From Acanthochromis polyacanthus (lineage: Eukaryota > Chordata > Actinopteri > Pomacentridae), in the NCBI RefSeq assembly GCF_021347895.1, contig NC_067121.1, positions 37,311,974 to 37,375,973 on the forward strand: a stretch of 64,000 nucleotides of DNA. Reading direction: 5' to 3'. The notes below the pieces were generated by a model, which saw nothing but the letters and a program-made list of their open reading frames with translations, had not been told where the DNA came from and did not search any database. Positions 35,804 to 50,134 of this stretch are shown here, in pieces. The position numbers and the translations under genes are program-made. How positions within the stretch are numbered: the first letter of the stretch is position 1; each line of letters opens with the position of its first letter.

Positions 35804-36512
35804 TGGGTCAATATATAATTGAGGGGCTGTTGAAGTCCATGGGATATATCTTGCATACATTTTCATTAAAAGTAAAAAAAAAAAAAAAAAATTTCATGTT
35901 TATTATGATCATGTCTTTACAAATTCCATAATTATTTATTATGGAAACAATCACTTCTTAATTAAAAAATGACTGGATATCACTGAAATTTTAACTAAAT
36001 AACCGTCTGAATTTAATGACAACCACCTTCTAATTAGCTAAACAGTAATAAAATGAGCTTTTTCAGAAATAGTTCTATTCTGTTCTTTTTATTAAGTTGA
36101 GATAATCACGACTGATGTTTCTTTTTTGGTAATATATCAAATTTTATATGGAAAATAACAAATTATATCAACTAAGTTCCCCATTACAAAAACACCTCTA
36201 AAGGAAATGTGTTAATTCCAGATCACATGACCTGCTCCACATGATGTCATTTCCTCCTGAAGAAAAGACTGGAAAGACTCCAAGATTTTCTGAGTTTTTT
36301 TGTATAAAGTAGTGTGTGAGTCAAGTGTGGACAGTTACTAAATTATCTTTATAAATAACTTTCAATTTCAATCATACTCAATATTATATATAATATTTTA
36401 GAAGAATCTTCTCTAAAATGCCATGTGGTGTTTGGTTATGTTGACTTTTGGCCTGAAAACAGCAAAAATGTCAACAATGATACAGAACGTCCTGCCATCA
36501 TATATTGGCCCA
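35804..36512 (-). mobile_element. Copy B (complete) of the TGGGTCAATATA-ended family, 709 bp
   Basis: It starts TGGGTCAATATATAATTGAG and ends in the inverse of TGGGCCAATATATGATGGCA. It matches copy A (14461-15154) in reverse complement over nearly the whole length, and fragments C and D over one end. No transposase frame and no convincing target duplication are visible, so the superfamily stays open. Confidence 0.72.
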
Positions 36513-37381
36513 AACAGCGTAAAGCTTGCTGCTGCTTTGTAGTTGTTCAGCCCTGTTGGATGTTTACTCTCCACTGGTGTGTGTTGCTGCAGACTCATAC
36601 ATAGAATGTGTATGCGGGTCACTGCTTTAGATCTTTGTCCTTATCCCAGAATTTTCTCTTTTGTGCTCACCTTTTTGTTTCCTTTGTTGTCTGCTTTCAG
36701 AGCTGGGATAAGGAAGGTTTTCTTTTCAACATCATATATCAGAAAATGGCAGCGTGTCGACAAAAAATCTAATATATAATCACGATGTTCAGCGCCTTAA
36801 GCTGTGCTGTTTTGTTCATCTCCATTTACTCACACAGCTGCAGTGATATTTTATGTTTTTACACGTACATAGCTTCTTTTATTTATAACGGTTGGCTTTA
36901 CGTTCATATTTTCAAGACAATTTCCTGATTTCAAAGTGATGTCATCAGAAGGATGTGTGGCCATGAAGGGGGGAGGAAACAAATCAGAATATTTAATCAT
37001 ATGCGAAGAAGAAAACTTTATAGTATGGCCCAGAGTGCAGAATTGTTCCTCCAGCTTGGCGGCTGAATTTATGACTGTTAAATGAATCATGGAAAACACT
37101 GCATGGTTGTTGCTTCGGGTTGCATTCAGAGTTTAAGTGTGAGACAGATTCTAACATTAGGCAGCATATATATATATAATCTGTAAAAAGAGAATATATA
37201 TTCATTTAGATAAAAATAATAATAAAAGTAGAACTGATGTATTTTTGCAGCAGTGGGTTTTAAGGCTTTAAAATGTTTTTTTCCCTCATTGTTATGACCT
37301 GTATATGAAGCCTACAGCAGCGGTACTCACAGAGCCTGCTGTCTGTCGGTGACGTTTCTCTGTGCTCCGTCTCTCCATCAG

Positions 37382-37621
37382 GCTTCTCCCAGTCTGGGAT
37401 GGGAGGCACCATGGGGTCCAGCCTGCCTCCATTCCAGACCAGCATGAGCTCCACTCTGGGCCAGACTGGGATGAGTCCAGCTATGGACTCCCAGAAGAGC
37501 TCAGGCCTGTTTGGTGTGGAAAACAAAACCACCACTAACACCAGTGGCAGCAGTCTGTTTAAAAGCAGTGATCCGTTTTCTACCGGGGGCCCGGGAATCC
37601 ACTCTATGGATCACTCTGCAG
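37382..37621 (+). CDS. map4: MAP4 coding exon 4 (80 codons)
   Basis: The acceptor TCTCCATCAG ends at 37381 and the donor GTATCA starts at 37622. It reads G-FSQSGMGGTMGSSLPPFQTS, then a Ser/Thr/Gly-rich stretch with SGLFGVENKTTTN and SLFKSSDPFSTGGPG, ending HSMDHSA. The length of 240 bases is a multiple of three and both borders are phase 1. There is no folded domain; it is a disordered projection segment with Ser/Thr-Pro-poor, Met/Gly-rich content continuous with the two exons before it. Open frames running past the donor (to 37824) are intron read-through. Confidence 0.75.
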
Positions 37622-40600
37622 GTATCAGAACGGGATGTGGTTGCATGTTACAGTACGAGAGGGGAGGGGGGAAGAGGAGGAGGAGAGAGGAGGAAGATGT
37701 AGGATTCATAAAACTAAATGGGGTTGGTTTGATTTGTCACACAGTCACAGAGGAGGGTGAACTAAAAAACCTAAATCCATGGTCATATCTTACATGTAAT
37801 GACTTAAACCTGACTCTGCTGTAGAGTAGGCGTGGGTTTCCATGGCAGGGCGGGTGGTGACAGCAGACAGCTTGATGACAGAGGACATGATTTCAGCAGC
37901 AGAGGGCAGCCTTTTCTAGTTCTTCTCACCATCGCTGGAAAACCTCCAGCTCTGCTTTTCTTGTCGTCGCCGGTCACCAGACGGCTTTGCGCTCCGTGCA
38001 GCTTCCTGTTCTCTGTACCTGCTGACAGATGGGAGCATTTTCAACAATGAGCATGAAGGGCAGCTCATAGTTTGTCGCTCATTTCCACTCGTCTCCATTA
38101 GTTCCTGCAGTCCGGAGGGAAAACAGCAGCTTGCAGGAGAGTCACTGCTCTCGTTGCCTTTCATCATGAATTGTTAATGTTTATTCTAATCAATAGCTGC
38201 TCCAGTGAGTAACAGCTGAACATCAGATAATCTGCAGCAACAATAGCACAAACCCCTACAGGGTGAAGCACATCATGACTTTTGCAGGATTGGTGTGTAA
38301 TTTTCCCTAAAAGCTACATTTCATTGAGGTTCATGTGAAAAAGAGGAGCAATAACAAACAGTTTAAACCCACGTGAGTCCTCAACTTTAGCATTTAATTG
38401 TACTTCCACTGTGAGTAGGACTTATTAAACATTTAGCCACAATTTTATTTTTTTAGCTCGTCTCTCTTTTCTGCTTTGTTGTTGCACTAAAAATAGTCCA
38501 GCTAGCTTCAAGTCAGGTAGCAGTTGTGTAACAGTTACTATTCTAGTAGCAGATCTAAAGAATCGGTGACACAGCTGAGTATTGCTGCTGATAGTTTCAA
38601 CTTCTTTCTTCAAAAAAACCAGGAACAAGAAAGAGCTCAAATGATTCTTTTTAATCGCACAATTTTGCTGTTTCAACGGCTGCCTCACCACACATTCCAC
38701 CACCAACAACAAAAAATGCAGTTTCATTAGTGAGATTATAAAAATAACCTCCCACTACTCATTCAACTTTCAGGGAAGCCTCTAGTGGCATAACCACACG
38801 CTGCTATTTTAAAATTCTGAGTTTAGCTATCCCTGATCTCACCAAAAAATACCTGCAGACATTCTGTAAAATGCTCTAACGTAATTTAGATGGCAACAAT
38901 TAACAGTAAAATGGAAGCTTTGTCATTACTGTTGCAATTTTGTTTATTTTTGTCAGGTTTTGTGGAGCTTTTGCAACCTCTGGCCACACAAATTAGAAAA
39001 AACATGCGCATCGATCGACAAGAAAAGTCAAGTTTGCGCCTTAACTGGGACAAATCCTAAAATAAAAATGTCAAAAGTGTTCATTATCTAGGCTCCTATT
39101 TTAAAAGTGCATCATTAGGGATTAGCTCCTGTGATTAGAACCAATGAAAGACACTTTTGTCAGTACTAAAGTCTTTTGTTATTAATAGTTACTCACTTAT
39201 TCAAACAGATCGAAGTCTGACACCGCTAATGGCTGCATTTAGGATCGATCTAAACGTGTTACGGGACAGATTCAATTGTTTTTTGTATCGGTCTTGGTTG
39301 TCTTTAAGGGTGGTTGGCTGTCAGTAATTCATCCCTGTTGGCAGGCAGAAAATAGAAGGTTAAATTTGGAGTCATGGCGAGTCATGTCTCTCCACTTCTT
39401 CCCGTCTTGCATCACTGGGTGTCTAATGAAGCTGAAAAGTCCTAAAACCTTACTTTAAGTTACTTTTTTCACAGAGAGACTCCAGCTGGATCTGTCTGTT
39501 TGGACACCGTAATATTTCTGCTCTTGACGGGAACCTTGTGTCTAAATGAAGCTATGCTGAAAAGTATAAGAAAAAGCAGGGGTAGAGGGGTACCATCAGT
39601 GAGCAGTTTAACCAATCAATCAATCTTTATTTATAAAGCCCTTTTCATGCAAGGGAGCAGCTCAAAGTGCTTTACATAAAAACAATACAACAATTAAAAG
39701 CACTTAACAATAGTTGTCATTAATAACTTATCACCAGATTTTGTGACTCTGGTGTATTTAAACAGCTAATTTTAGGGATAAAAGTATGTTGGAGATTGAA
39801 AAAAAAACACCTGCAGACCACCTGCTCGTCCATCTGTGCAGGTGACAGTAGGATTTACTGTGATGAAAGCACCAAATCACACAAAACTTCAAATTACATT
39901 TTTGCATAGGCCATGTGTTTGGAACAGCCAGAGCGCCAACATTAATGTATTTCTTGGCAGATCGCCAGGCCCAAGATTAAGAAGTACTGCCATTAAATAC
40001 CTTATCACATTAAATATAGATGATAACACGCCAGCCTCGTCTCTTCTTCAAGCTGTTTATAGCTGGCGAAGCATCGGGTCACGGGGAAAAAATAGCAAAT
40101 TCAATCAATTTAAAAATGCAGGGAAAGGTGCCAGAGTTAGAGGGGAAAGCACCTTTTTCTGGATTCCCATTAATATGCAATGCTGCAAGACAGACTGAAA
40201 GGCAAGAGGGAGACGGGATGATGAAAACTGAGACAGAAAAGCAACACTTTAGGCAGGAAGAAGACCTGATCGGCAGACTAAGAGGGGTCATGCAATTCCA
40301 TTTTACCGTCTATCCCTCTATCTGTCTGGTTCTATCTGTCTGTTCATCTTTCTGTCTCTTGTTCTCTCCGGGCCGATGAAGTGTTTATCAGTAACAATTA
40401 AGAATTACTGGCATCAGAGTAAAAAAAAAACTGATGACTTCATCCCCTAGACAAGAGAAGAGAGTAGGAACAGACAAATAAGGGGATCATTTCAGTGCAA
40501 ACTGAACATTTTTTCATTTGTTAAAGCCTGTGTGTGCGCTCATTGTCATTGTTTTGCGATTCTGTGATGCATTTCCGTATATTTAACGTATCATTTTGGG

Positions 40601-43034
40601 TCATTTCGCTGTGTCTGCATGTGCATTTGACGCTGTGACTCTTGAGACATGCATGCATTTGTTTTGATCATGCATGCTCGACCCTCTATGATATGCGCTT
40701 GGATTCGTTAACCTTGATGAGTTGCTTCAAAGCTGTGTGTTGTTTTGCTCTGTTGTGTAATGCCTGCTCCCTGCACAAGACCAGCTCTGTCCTCTGAATG
40801 ATGAAGATGTTGATGATGATGTTTAACAGAGGTGAATCAAAGTAATTCCTTCAAAAAGACAATCATAAAATATGTTTAATGTTTGGCTGCCCTAAAGCAC
40901 AGTCCATTCCAAATTTATAGCATGATATGACCATTGGAACAACTCATTTTACTTTATTAATTGGGATTATTATAGACTGATTCATGACCAAAAGAGGGGA
41001 TCTCGCATAAGCGTTAGTTCCTCGGTCTTGGTCCTGCAAAGTTCCTACAACAAATTTGCCAAATTCGTCTTCACAGTTACATGTGAAAATAAATTTAACA
41101 GTGTATTCAAACACTGGCAGCAATGTGTCTCAGCTGTGACACAACCAAGCAAATAAATCAACGCATGTTCTTATCAGCCAATGCCCAGTGCAGTGTGGTA
41201 ATATAAAGTCATGATTATGCACATATAATGCAGTAGAGAGGAAAAAATAACAGGTGAGTAAAGCAAATACAAGTATTTATAAAAGCAGGCACCATCACAT
41301 ACATTGTATTTTATTAAAGTGTTCTAAAGGTTGTGCCACATGGAGCCTAAAAGCAGTCAGACTATGGTTACTATTGCTGGAAATGTCAAGGAAAGCAACT
41401 TAATGACTTTGATGCATATTGCCTGCAAAGCATGTATTAAAATGGCAAATAATGTCTTCCAAGTGCAGTGCTAATACAAAAAAAATTACAAACATCCAAA
41501 CAAAATGCGGTAATTCTATCACATCACCTAGTGCAGTTCTTGTACGATGCATGCACACCACATCCTTCTTTCCAGTGTTGTCTTTCAACACTATATGGGA
41601 AAAAAGTTACAAGACTTAAAGCAGGATTATTAAACAACTTCCTCCAGGATCACTTACTCCACACCAGCGACTTTGCTTCGTCCTTGAGAATAAGTGGTAT
41701 TTTCTCAGCCGAGGCTCTAGGTAGCTCTATTTGATGGGCATGCATTATGTATGTATTAGGCGCAGAGCTTACCTTTGTATTACTGTGCTCAGAAATGAGA
41801 TATTTTTCATAGTGAGTCCAGCTGCAGCACCGCAAATCTCCTTCCTCAAGCCGCTCTTTTCAGGCCCCTTATTTCTGTCTTTAATATATTAATATGCAGG
41901 AGTGACATCTCAATTATTCAGAACTACACGTGATAAATATGAGCAATGAAGCTCCTTCCATTATACTGCCAATTGTCACTCCAGTCACAGAAAAAAAAAA
42001 AATTAAAAATTGAAAATAATGAAAGTACTATTGGACCAAAATAACATGTGTGTGTAGTCATTTGGGGCACTGTGCTGCTTTGTTGTTCCACATAAGCTTG
42101 AATCGTAGACAAAAAAGTAGTGGAAGCTGGAACAAAACTTGGAACAAACTGTCAAATTAGACTTTATAGATTAATGCGGGTGCTTGACGAAACTATTGGC
42201 TTCGCCTGATATCAAAGGGTGTAACTTCCATTTTGGTCTGTAACTGTATACTATAAAGCCTCGTACCACTGTTCACGAAAGCTCACATACTTGGACCAAA
42301 CGAAGCTTTGAGCTGGAGTTTCTTAGCTTATCAAAGTCTGATGGTTCCAGGTTAGGCAGATAAGGCTCATGGGACATTTCAAAGCCACATTTGGATCCTT
42401 CTGCCACCTGGAACAGCACACCAGCTCGAAGCTTTTCTCTCCTTTTCCCTTTCATTGCTCCAAACATTTAAGTTTTTGTGATGTAGTGATATAAGGCTTT
42501 ATAGCATACAGTTGTGCCCTATAATGGGAGTTACGCCTCTTGTTTCTGGGTGAGGACTAGAAGTTTCAGCAACTTGACTGATTATTTAGCACCTTGAAAT
42601 TGTTTAGAAGCAGATTTTTTGTGGATTTCTAATTTATCCAACTTCATAAAATGGAAGGTTGCCTTATCCTGCTCAAACCCCATTGATTCAGAGCTGTGGC
42701 TTAAGAAGAAAGGTCTGCAGTTGGAGTTTTTCCAGGTTTTTTTGTTACCAAGACCCAGACAATCATCACAATGCCACTTGAGCCCGACACATATTTAGCA
42801 TTGCTTTCCTGTAACATTGTTAGACTTACAGAAGACAGTTAAAAACCTTCTAAATCAAATGCTGCACAACGAGAAATTTTGACTAACTTTGAATTAATAT
42901 TGCAACTGGTTAGACCTAACTTGAAAAATCAAGGTCATCTATAGTAACCGCAATCTGATGGCTTTTTAGCAGGTGTTTCTCTGACACAGTATGTGATTGG
43001 TTCCTCCTCTTATAAAACCCTCCCCCCTCGGCAG
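37622..43034 (+). other. map4: map4 intron 4, repeat-poor
   Basis: Apart from a LINE-tail repeat (39612-39680) I see little recognisable repeat in these 5.4 kb. Stretches such as 39840-40200 and 41240-41940 are high-complexity with homeodomain-like TAAT/ATTA cores, and could be conserved regulatory sequence; this is inference only. The acceptor at 43034 (CCCTCGGCAG) has a good pyrimidine tract. Confidence 0.55.
39612..39680. repeat. LINE-tail repeat (ATCTTTATTTATAAAGC...CAAAGTGCTTTACAT)
   Basis: AATCAATCAATCTTTATTTA and CAGCTCAAAGTGCTTTACAT are hallmarks of a 3'-end repeat that is very common in fish. It is a truncated copy. Confidence 0.65.
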
Positions 43035-44300
43035 CTCCCGTCCTCTCTCCCAGCGGCTCAATGGACGACAGCAGTCCCACTTCGTCCAACTCCGAACCCC
43101 TCAGCCCCGAGAGAGTGGGGCCGGGGGGCGAGGCCGGCAAGCAGCAGCAGCGGCGGAGGAAGAAGAAGAGGAAGGGCCGCGACGAAGTCTACAACTTCTT
43201 GGATAGCCAGGAGAATAACGTCGGCCAATCAGACAAGCAGGATCAGAGCAGAAGGGAGGCGGAGGAGGACGAAGATGAGGAGGAGAACTGGGAGTGGGAG
43301 ATCAGAGAGAGTGGAGGAGGGGGTAGAGTGAAAGGCAGGAAGACTAAGAGTCGAGCAAGACTTCCGGAGGAGTGGGGAGCTCCTCAGCAACCCATCTCTC
43401 CCACACCAGCTACAGTTGCTACTGACCCCCAAGCTTCAAACCCCGCTTTGCCCTCTGCCCCTGAAAAAATACCCACAAGTTTCACCAACTGCTCCCATGC
43501 TAGCCTCGCAACAGATTCATCTCCACGCTCCTATGAGCCCATGTGCATAGATGATTTCCCTGTGTCCGTTAAAGACAGGCACAAGGCGAATGAAGAGAAA
43601 GTTTCAACCAGCAAACCTGAACCCAACACTGGTTTAGCATCTAGCGCTGCCGCCAAGAGTAGTATATCTGGAGATGTTAGCAGCAGCCTAGCTCTGATGA
43701 CAGGTGACAACCTGAGCCCAGTCTCCCAGACCTTCTCTTTCCTTGATTCAGTCCTCCAGACCCCTCCAGGCTCCGCTCCCGACTCGCAAACCACCACCCC
43801 GATCACCAACACCCCTTCTCTCGCCACTGCTTCCCTGATAAAGTCCACCCCGACTGAAACAGTTTCCGCACAGTCCTCATCTGTTGTCAAGAGCACTCCA
43901 GACCTTCCTTCCACTTCCACTTTGTCCACCAGCCCACCCTTAGCTGCTCCTGCACCGACACTCCTGCCAGCAGCTGCAGTCGGCTCAGGCCTCAATGTCG
44001 ATGCCAAACCTTTCGTCCCCTCAGCCGCATTCATGTCCTCCACGGTCACTTCTAGTGCAGCTCCTGTTGTTAGCACAGCAGCAGTGGCAGCCTCCACCAC
44101 CTCATCTACGCCCGTTAGCTCCACATCTGCTCCCTGTAAGACCGAAGCCACCCCCACATCATCATCAGACACTGCCCCCAAAAGTGTAGCCACGTCCTTT
44201 AGCTCACCCCCTCCCTCCATCACCCAAGCAGCCCCTCCCTGTCTCCCTGCACACTCAGAGCACCAGGAGTCCTCGCCGCCACAGCTCCCCCCACTGGAAG
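43035..44300 (+). CDS. map4: MAP4 coding exon 5: large projection-domain exon (422 codons)
   Basis: The acceptor CGGCAG at 43034 is phase 1 and joins the preceding exon as A-PVLSPSGS-MDDSSPTSS. The exon holds a basic cluster RRRKKKRKGR (43151-43180), then DEVYNFLDSQENN, an acidic run (EEDEDEEENWEWEI) and a Gly-rich break. About 300 residues rich in Ser, Thr, Pro and Ala follow, with many SP/TP pairs and one less biased patch, SYEPMCIDDFPVS. This composition fits the disordered projection region of a MAP, where SP/TP sites are typical kinase targets; specific sites cannot be read from sequence. The donor is probably G/GTTGGT at 44301, keeping phase 1 and 1266 bases in frame. Using GTGAAC at 44304 instead would put the border in another phase. 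The basic cluster could act as a nuclear signal or a tubulin contact; neither is shown. Confidence 0.82.
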
Positions 44301-47300
44301 GTTGGTGAACTACAGGGAAGATTATGAATAACATGGGGCTAATTTGAACACACACAAACACAAAGTGATGTGTAGGCTAGGCTGGCAGGAAGTCGTACTG
44401 TTTGTCTTCCTGTGTGCATGGCTCTTTGCCTGTGGATTGAGCACCAGGCCCGCTTGGTGTTTGATCCTTTCCTCTGTGAATTTGTAATAACCAGGGCCCG
44501 ACAGATGAATCCAGAACAGCTTTTAAGATTTACATGTTCTGCTCTTTGTTGCTATTTTTAAACAAGGAATCTGGAAAATATCCCAACCAGAAAAACATTT
44601 GTGTCCAGACATATCACTCTTCTCAACTGCTGGCATGAGTATAGGACACAAATGTGCTGCTGTGCTGTTCGGGCCCTATATTAACAAAACTGCAAGGGTA
44701 ATCTGTTGTCTGATTTGATTTCCCTCTGCCTGCCTCTGTGTATCTGTTACCATGATCATAACAACTGTATTACTTGACCTGCTGCTTCTGATAGCTCTAC
44801 TGTCTCCGCTTGCTCCACTGTCTACTGTTTCATGTGACTGTCAGCTGCCTGTGTAACCTCCCGCTGTCTCCTCTCTGTCTATAGAAACATTCACATAGCC
44901 CGGGTCTTTGCATGGCAAAGTCAGTTTGCTGAAGCCTTTTGGTCTTATAAATTCAGTACTGTTACAGTTTTTAATCAACTGTGCAGAGAGAAATTAGTGT
45001 CGTGGTAGAGGAGTTCAAGTTAATGTGGCTGTAGTAAAGAAAATTGGAAAATATGTTGAGAATTGGATGATAAATTCAAAACATGGTTTAGTTTGGTTGG
45101 TGAGGTGCATCCTACAATTATCCAATTTTCTCAAAGCCTTCAATTTTTTCACTGTAATTGTGTGCTAATTTGTGTTTCTATTACAGCTGCTCATAATGTA
45201 TTTTGCCACATATGGAATAATTTAATGCTATGTAACACTCCGCCTAGCTAGCACATGTAATATACAACGAGAATTACAGACTTACCAAAAAACCCTAAGA
45301 TAAAACAAAACTCAGGGTCCACTTAGTACATCACTTCCTCAGCTTTCAGTCACATGTTGTGGTCTTCCTCAGGGGTTACAGTTTGCCAATGGACACCTTT
45401 TTTTTAAAATATATAACACCAGTGACTCACCATAGCTCCATGTGTCGGTCAAGTAATGGCAATCTGAACTATTTCCATGAACGTTTTGCAAAATCAATCC
45501 ACGGAAGAAGACCATTTAATGTGACTTAAAGCTCCAGAAGGAATCTAATAAGTAAACATGATTCAGACATTGATTTTTAGGGGTTTCTATACCAACAAAA
45601 GGATACATTCACTTTGAACCAACTAAGACCATCAACAAATTCCAATGCAGTTCATAGGTATAACGGATATCATATTTTTGTCCCCGTTAAGTCCCTCGTT
45701 CAGGTTAGAATCTGCTTCGTAACTAAAGTACAAAGCCACCATCCGGCATCTGGGTTGTTTCCAGTGCAACAAAACAGCATTTTTATCCAAACCTGACCAT
45801 CTATTGTATGTAACACCACATAGCAACCAACAGTCTAATGTCATACCTGGGCTAGGTGCCCTTTTAGCCTGTCTGACCTCTTATTCTCTGGCTTAAAACT
45901 TCAATATATCCCCAGTCTAATGCTTCTTCCTCCTTGTATTGCTTCAGTTCAATCCCGAACACTCTGACTACGTAAAGACTTAATTTCCAATATGATTCCC
46001 AGTGCTTTTCTTGAGCCCTTTTTTCACACTTAATATCTGACCAATATATGACAACATGGTTGTTAAAATTGCATTAAATGCCCTTAACATGAAAAAGGTT
46101 TTATCCATTAGCTGAATCTTCATAACCTGACCCTATAGTCCCCAACATTGACATAGCAGCACTAACTAACCAGCCTTCAAGCTGTAACAGTTATAAATGT
46201 CTTCCAGAAAGTCTAACTGCACCTTAATAGTACATCTAAACATGATTCAAACGGAACTCTGAGGCATTGTTAGAGATGATGTTGGAGGACTGTGTTTAAA
46301 ACAGTGTTTCTGAAGGGACTAAACATTCTGTTTTTCTCTCTCCCTTCCCCTTTTTTTCTCTTTCATAATGCCACCAACAATGTGACCTCGATCAACAGGT
46401 AAGACAAGTCTCCTTTTTTTAAAGCATTTGAATACAGAGAACACAATAAAGTTGACTAGATTCGTGCAAGAATACGACGTTTTTGTTTTAACAAACAAAG
46501 AAACTTGACATGGCTGCTTAGAAGCACTTTGTGCTTTCATTTAACATAAAACTTGATGTTGTCCTGCTTTGGGACAAAGGGATTCTCGGCTGTGAGGCTT
46601 GTTTCTAACCTGTCCCACCAACTGACTTGCATTGTAAAAATAAACTACACTTGCAAGCGAGTGTTTTGGGGTTGTCCTGGTATAGCTTGGTGCTTAAGGT
46701 GGACTATGTTGGACAAACTGTAGTGGAGACACTGTGTCTGAATTGTCCCAAACCTTCTAGTCCAATCCTGGAATGTCTTGGTATTTATCAGCCAATAGTG
46801 ATATCAGCAGAAATGTGATGTCAGATGGTATAGTGATCAAACAGAGCACTAAAATCACCTGCCTAATAGTGTTTAGGTCCCTCTTTTGCTGTAGTATGGA
46901 TGCAGGACCCATGACCCACGGATACAGGAGTTAATGGGATGTCCTATGGTGTCTGGTACTAGGACGCTGGCAGCAGATTGTTTGGGTACTGTCACTTCAT
47001 AGTTCAGGTGTGTTCTGACTTGATTGGGTTGGTATTTGGGGAGTTTTGGAGGCTAATGCTCTGGTCTCTTTGCTGTGGTTGATCTCCACTAATGTTCAGG
47101 AGGTTGGTACATGTCAAGTCAACATCCACATCAATACCAGGAACCAAAGTTACCCAGATGAATAATGCATCGTGATGAGACGGTCGATCTTATTCACTTC
47201 ACCTGTTGTGGTTAATTAATATAGCTGAATCTCATTTTCATATTCATTTACTTAATTTACATTTGGCTGCCTGTAAACACCCTTAAGCCACTTAAATTAA

Positions 47301-47510
47301 ATAAGTGTACATATAAGTTCAACTTGTCAGCAGGACAGCCTACCAGTCATATCCAATGACAAAATTAAACACTGCTCTCCAATATTTAATTTGCAGTGAT
47401 AACAGAGGAAGAGCTGTAGAAAGAAATCCACCGAAAAAAAGGATTTGACTCGTTAACTGTCAACTTTTAATGGCACAGACTATTAGCTCAAGGTTGATAA
47501 AATGCTTCTA

Positions 47511-47538
47511 CTCCAAAGTCTACATGTAGACTTTGGAG
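47511..47538. repeat. 28-bp perfect palindrome without a loop
   Basis: CTCCAAAGTCTACA is followed directly by its reverse complement TGTAGACTTTGGAG. A further partial copy of one arm (AAGTCTACATCA) starts nine bases later. No transposon ends were recognised around it. Confidence 0.85.
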
Positions 47539-48420
47539 CAAAAAAGTCTACATCACTTTAAGAAGTAAATGATCCCCCCAAAATGCTTGATAATTCCAAA
47601 AAATAAAGTGTGATGTCCTCAGAATATAAGTCTCCTCTATTTGAACATTAATAATAACAAATATGCTTATTTTATAACAGGCAATATCTAAAACACTCCC
47701 ATGTGCCTGTATAGGTCAACATCTCCAACAACCTCAGTTGGTGACAGTTAAGGAGTTATCATTTACTTCTCAACACTATCCTTTCATTGAAATCCTGAAC
47801 AAATCATTTCATTACCGTTATTTCACTTTAACATAATGTACTCTCCATTGTCTACCACATGGCATTACTTGCATGGTAATTGTCATATTCCACACCTCAC
47901 TAATTAGTGTGACTGTTGTCAGTTCAGGAATATGTGAAGCATTAATGATATAAATGATGTTCCAGTAGCAGATGCAGCTTCCACTGCCACACACAGGGTT
48001 CCCTCTCATTTATCCAAATGAGCATGAATCGCAGTGACTCTGGAGAGAAACTCCGCAGCTCTTCATTCAACTCATAGCTTTCAGCCTGCGTATCTTTGTG
48101 CTCGTTGAAAGGCTGCCTCTGCTGCAGTGGCTTGTCTGCTTTGCTTATTCAGTCAGCACTAAGTCGTCCCAGGGTGAATACGTTGCTCTATAGCTGGGCC
48201 TCCCTCAGTGCTCGACTTGACTGATATCTGAAGCTGCTGCAGTTCAGTCACACAAACTTCATGGGATTTGAAAAATAGAGGTTATTATGATGGTACAAGA
48301 GCGGTACAGTGTGCCGATTTCCAGACAGATATTAGTGCAAAAAGTGGTTTATCTGAGCTTTTAAACGTTGTAGATTTTCAGCGTTCACATTCGATTCTGC
48401 AACACCGTTGGACAGCAATA

Positions 48421-50055
<1,635 letters not shown>

Positions 50056-50134
50056 TATGAGAACACATCAATCCATTTTACCAGGAGAGTTCACACATGT
50101 AGCAGATCTCTGGAGCTATGCTTTAGACAGAAAG

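Larger units (their letters stand above)
35409..37381 (+). other. map4: map4 intron 3
   Basis: About half of it is repeat: a palindromic stub and degenerate tandem repeat (35595-35803) followed by copy B of the TGGGTCAATATA-ended family (35804-36512). The rest is unique AT-rich sequence with a short (TA)n near 37168-37180. The acceptor is TCTCTCCATCAG. Confidence 0.65.

Noticed and set aside
39836..40379. Two overlapping plus-strand frames of 120 and 119 aa
   Set aside because: Neither has family motifs or fitting splice sites. The stretch is better viewed as unique, possibly regulatory, intronic sequence.
43531..44361. 276-aa open frame on the minus strand
   Set aside because: It lies antisense to the large map4 exon and mirrors its Ser/Thr/Ala codon composition. 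No motif, splice logic or independent evidence supports it.
44867..44910. Possible acceptor CTCTGTCTATAG at 44884
   Set aside because: In the required phase the following sequence reaches a stop codon within a few codons.
46340..46510. CAACAG/GTAAGA junction-like sequence near 46398
   Set aside because: As a donor it has no upstream acceptor within a plausible open exon. As an acceptor the downstream frame lacks a donor before a stop.
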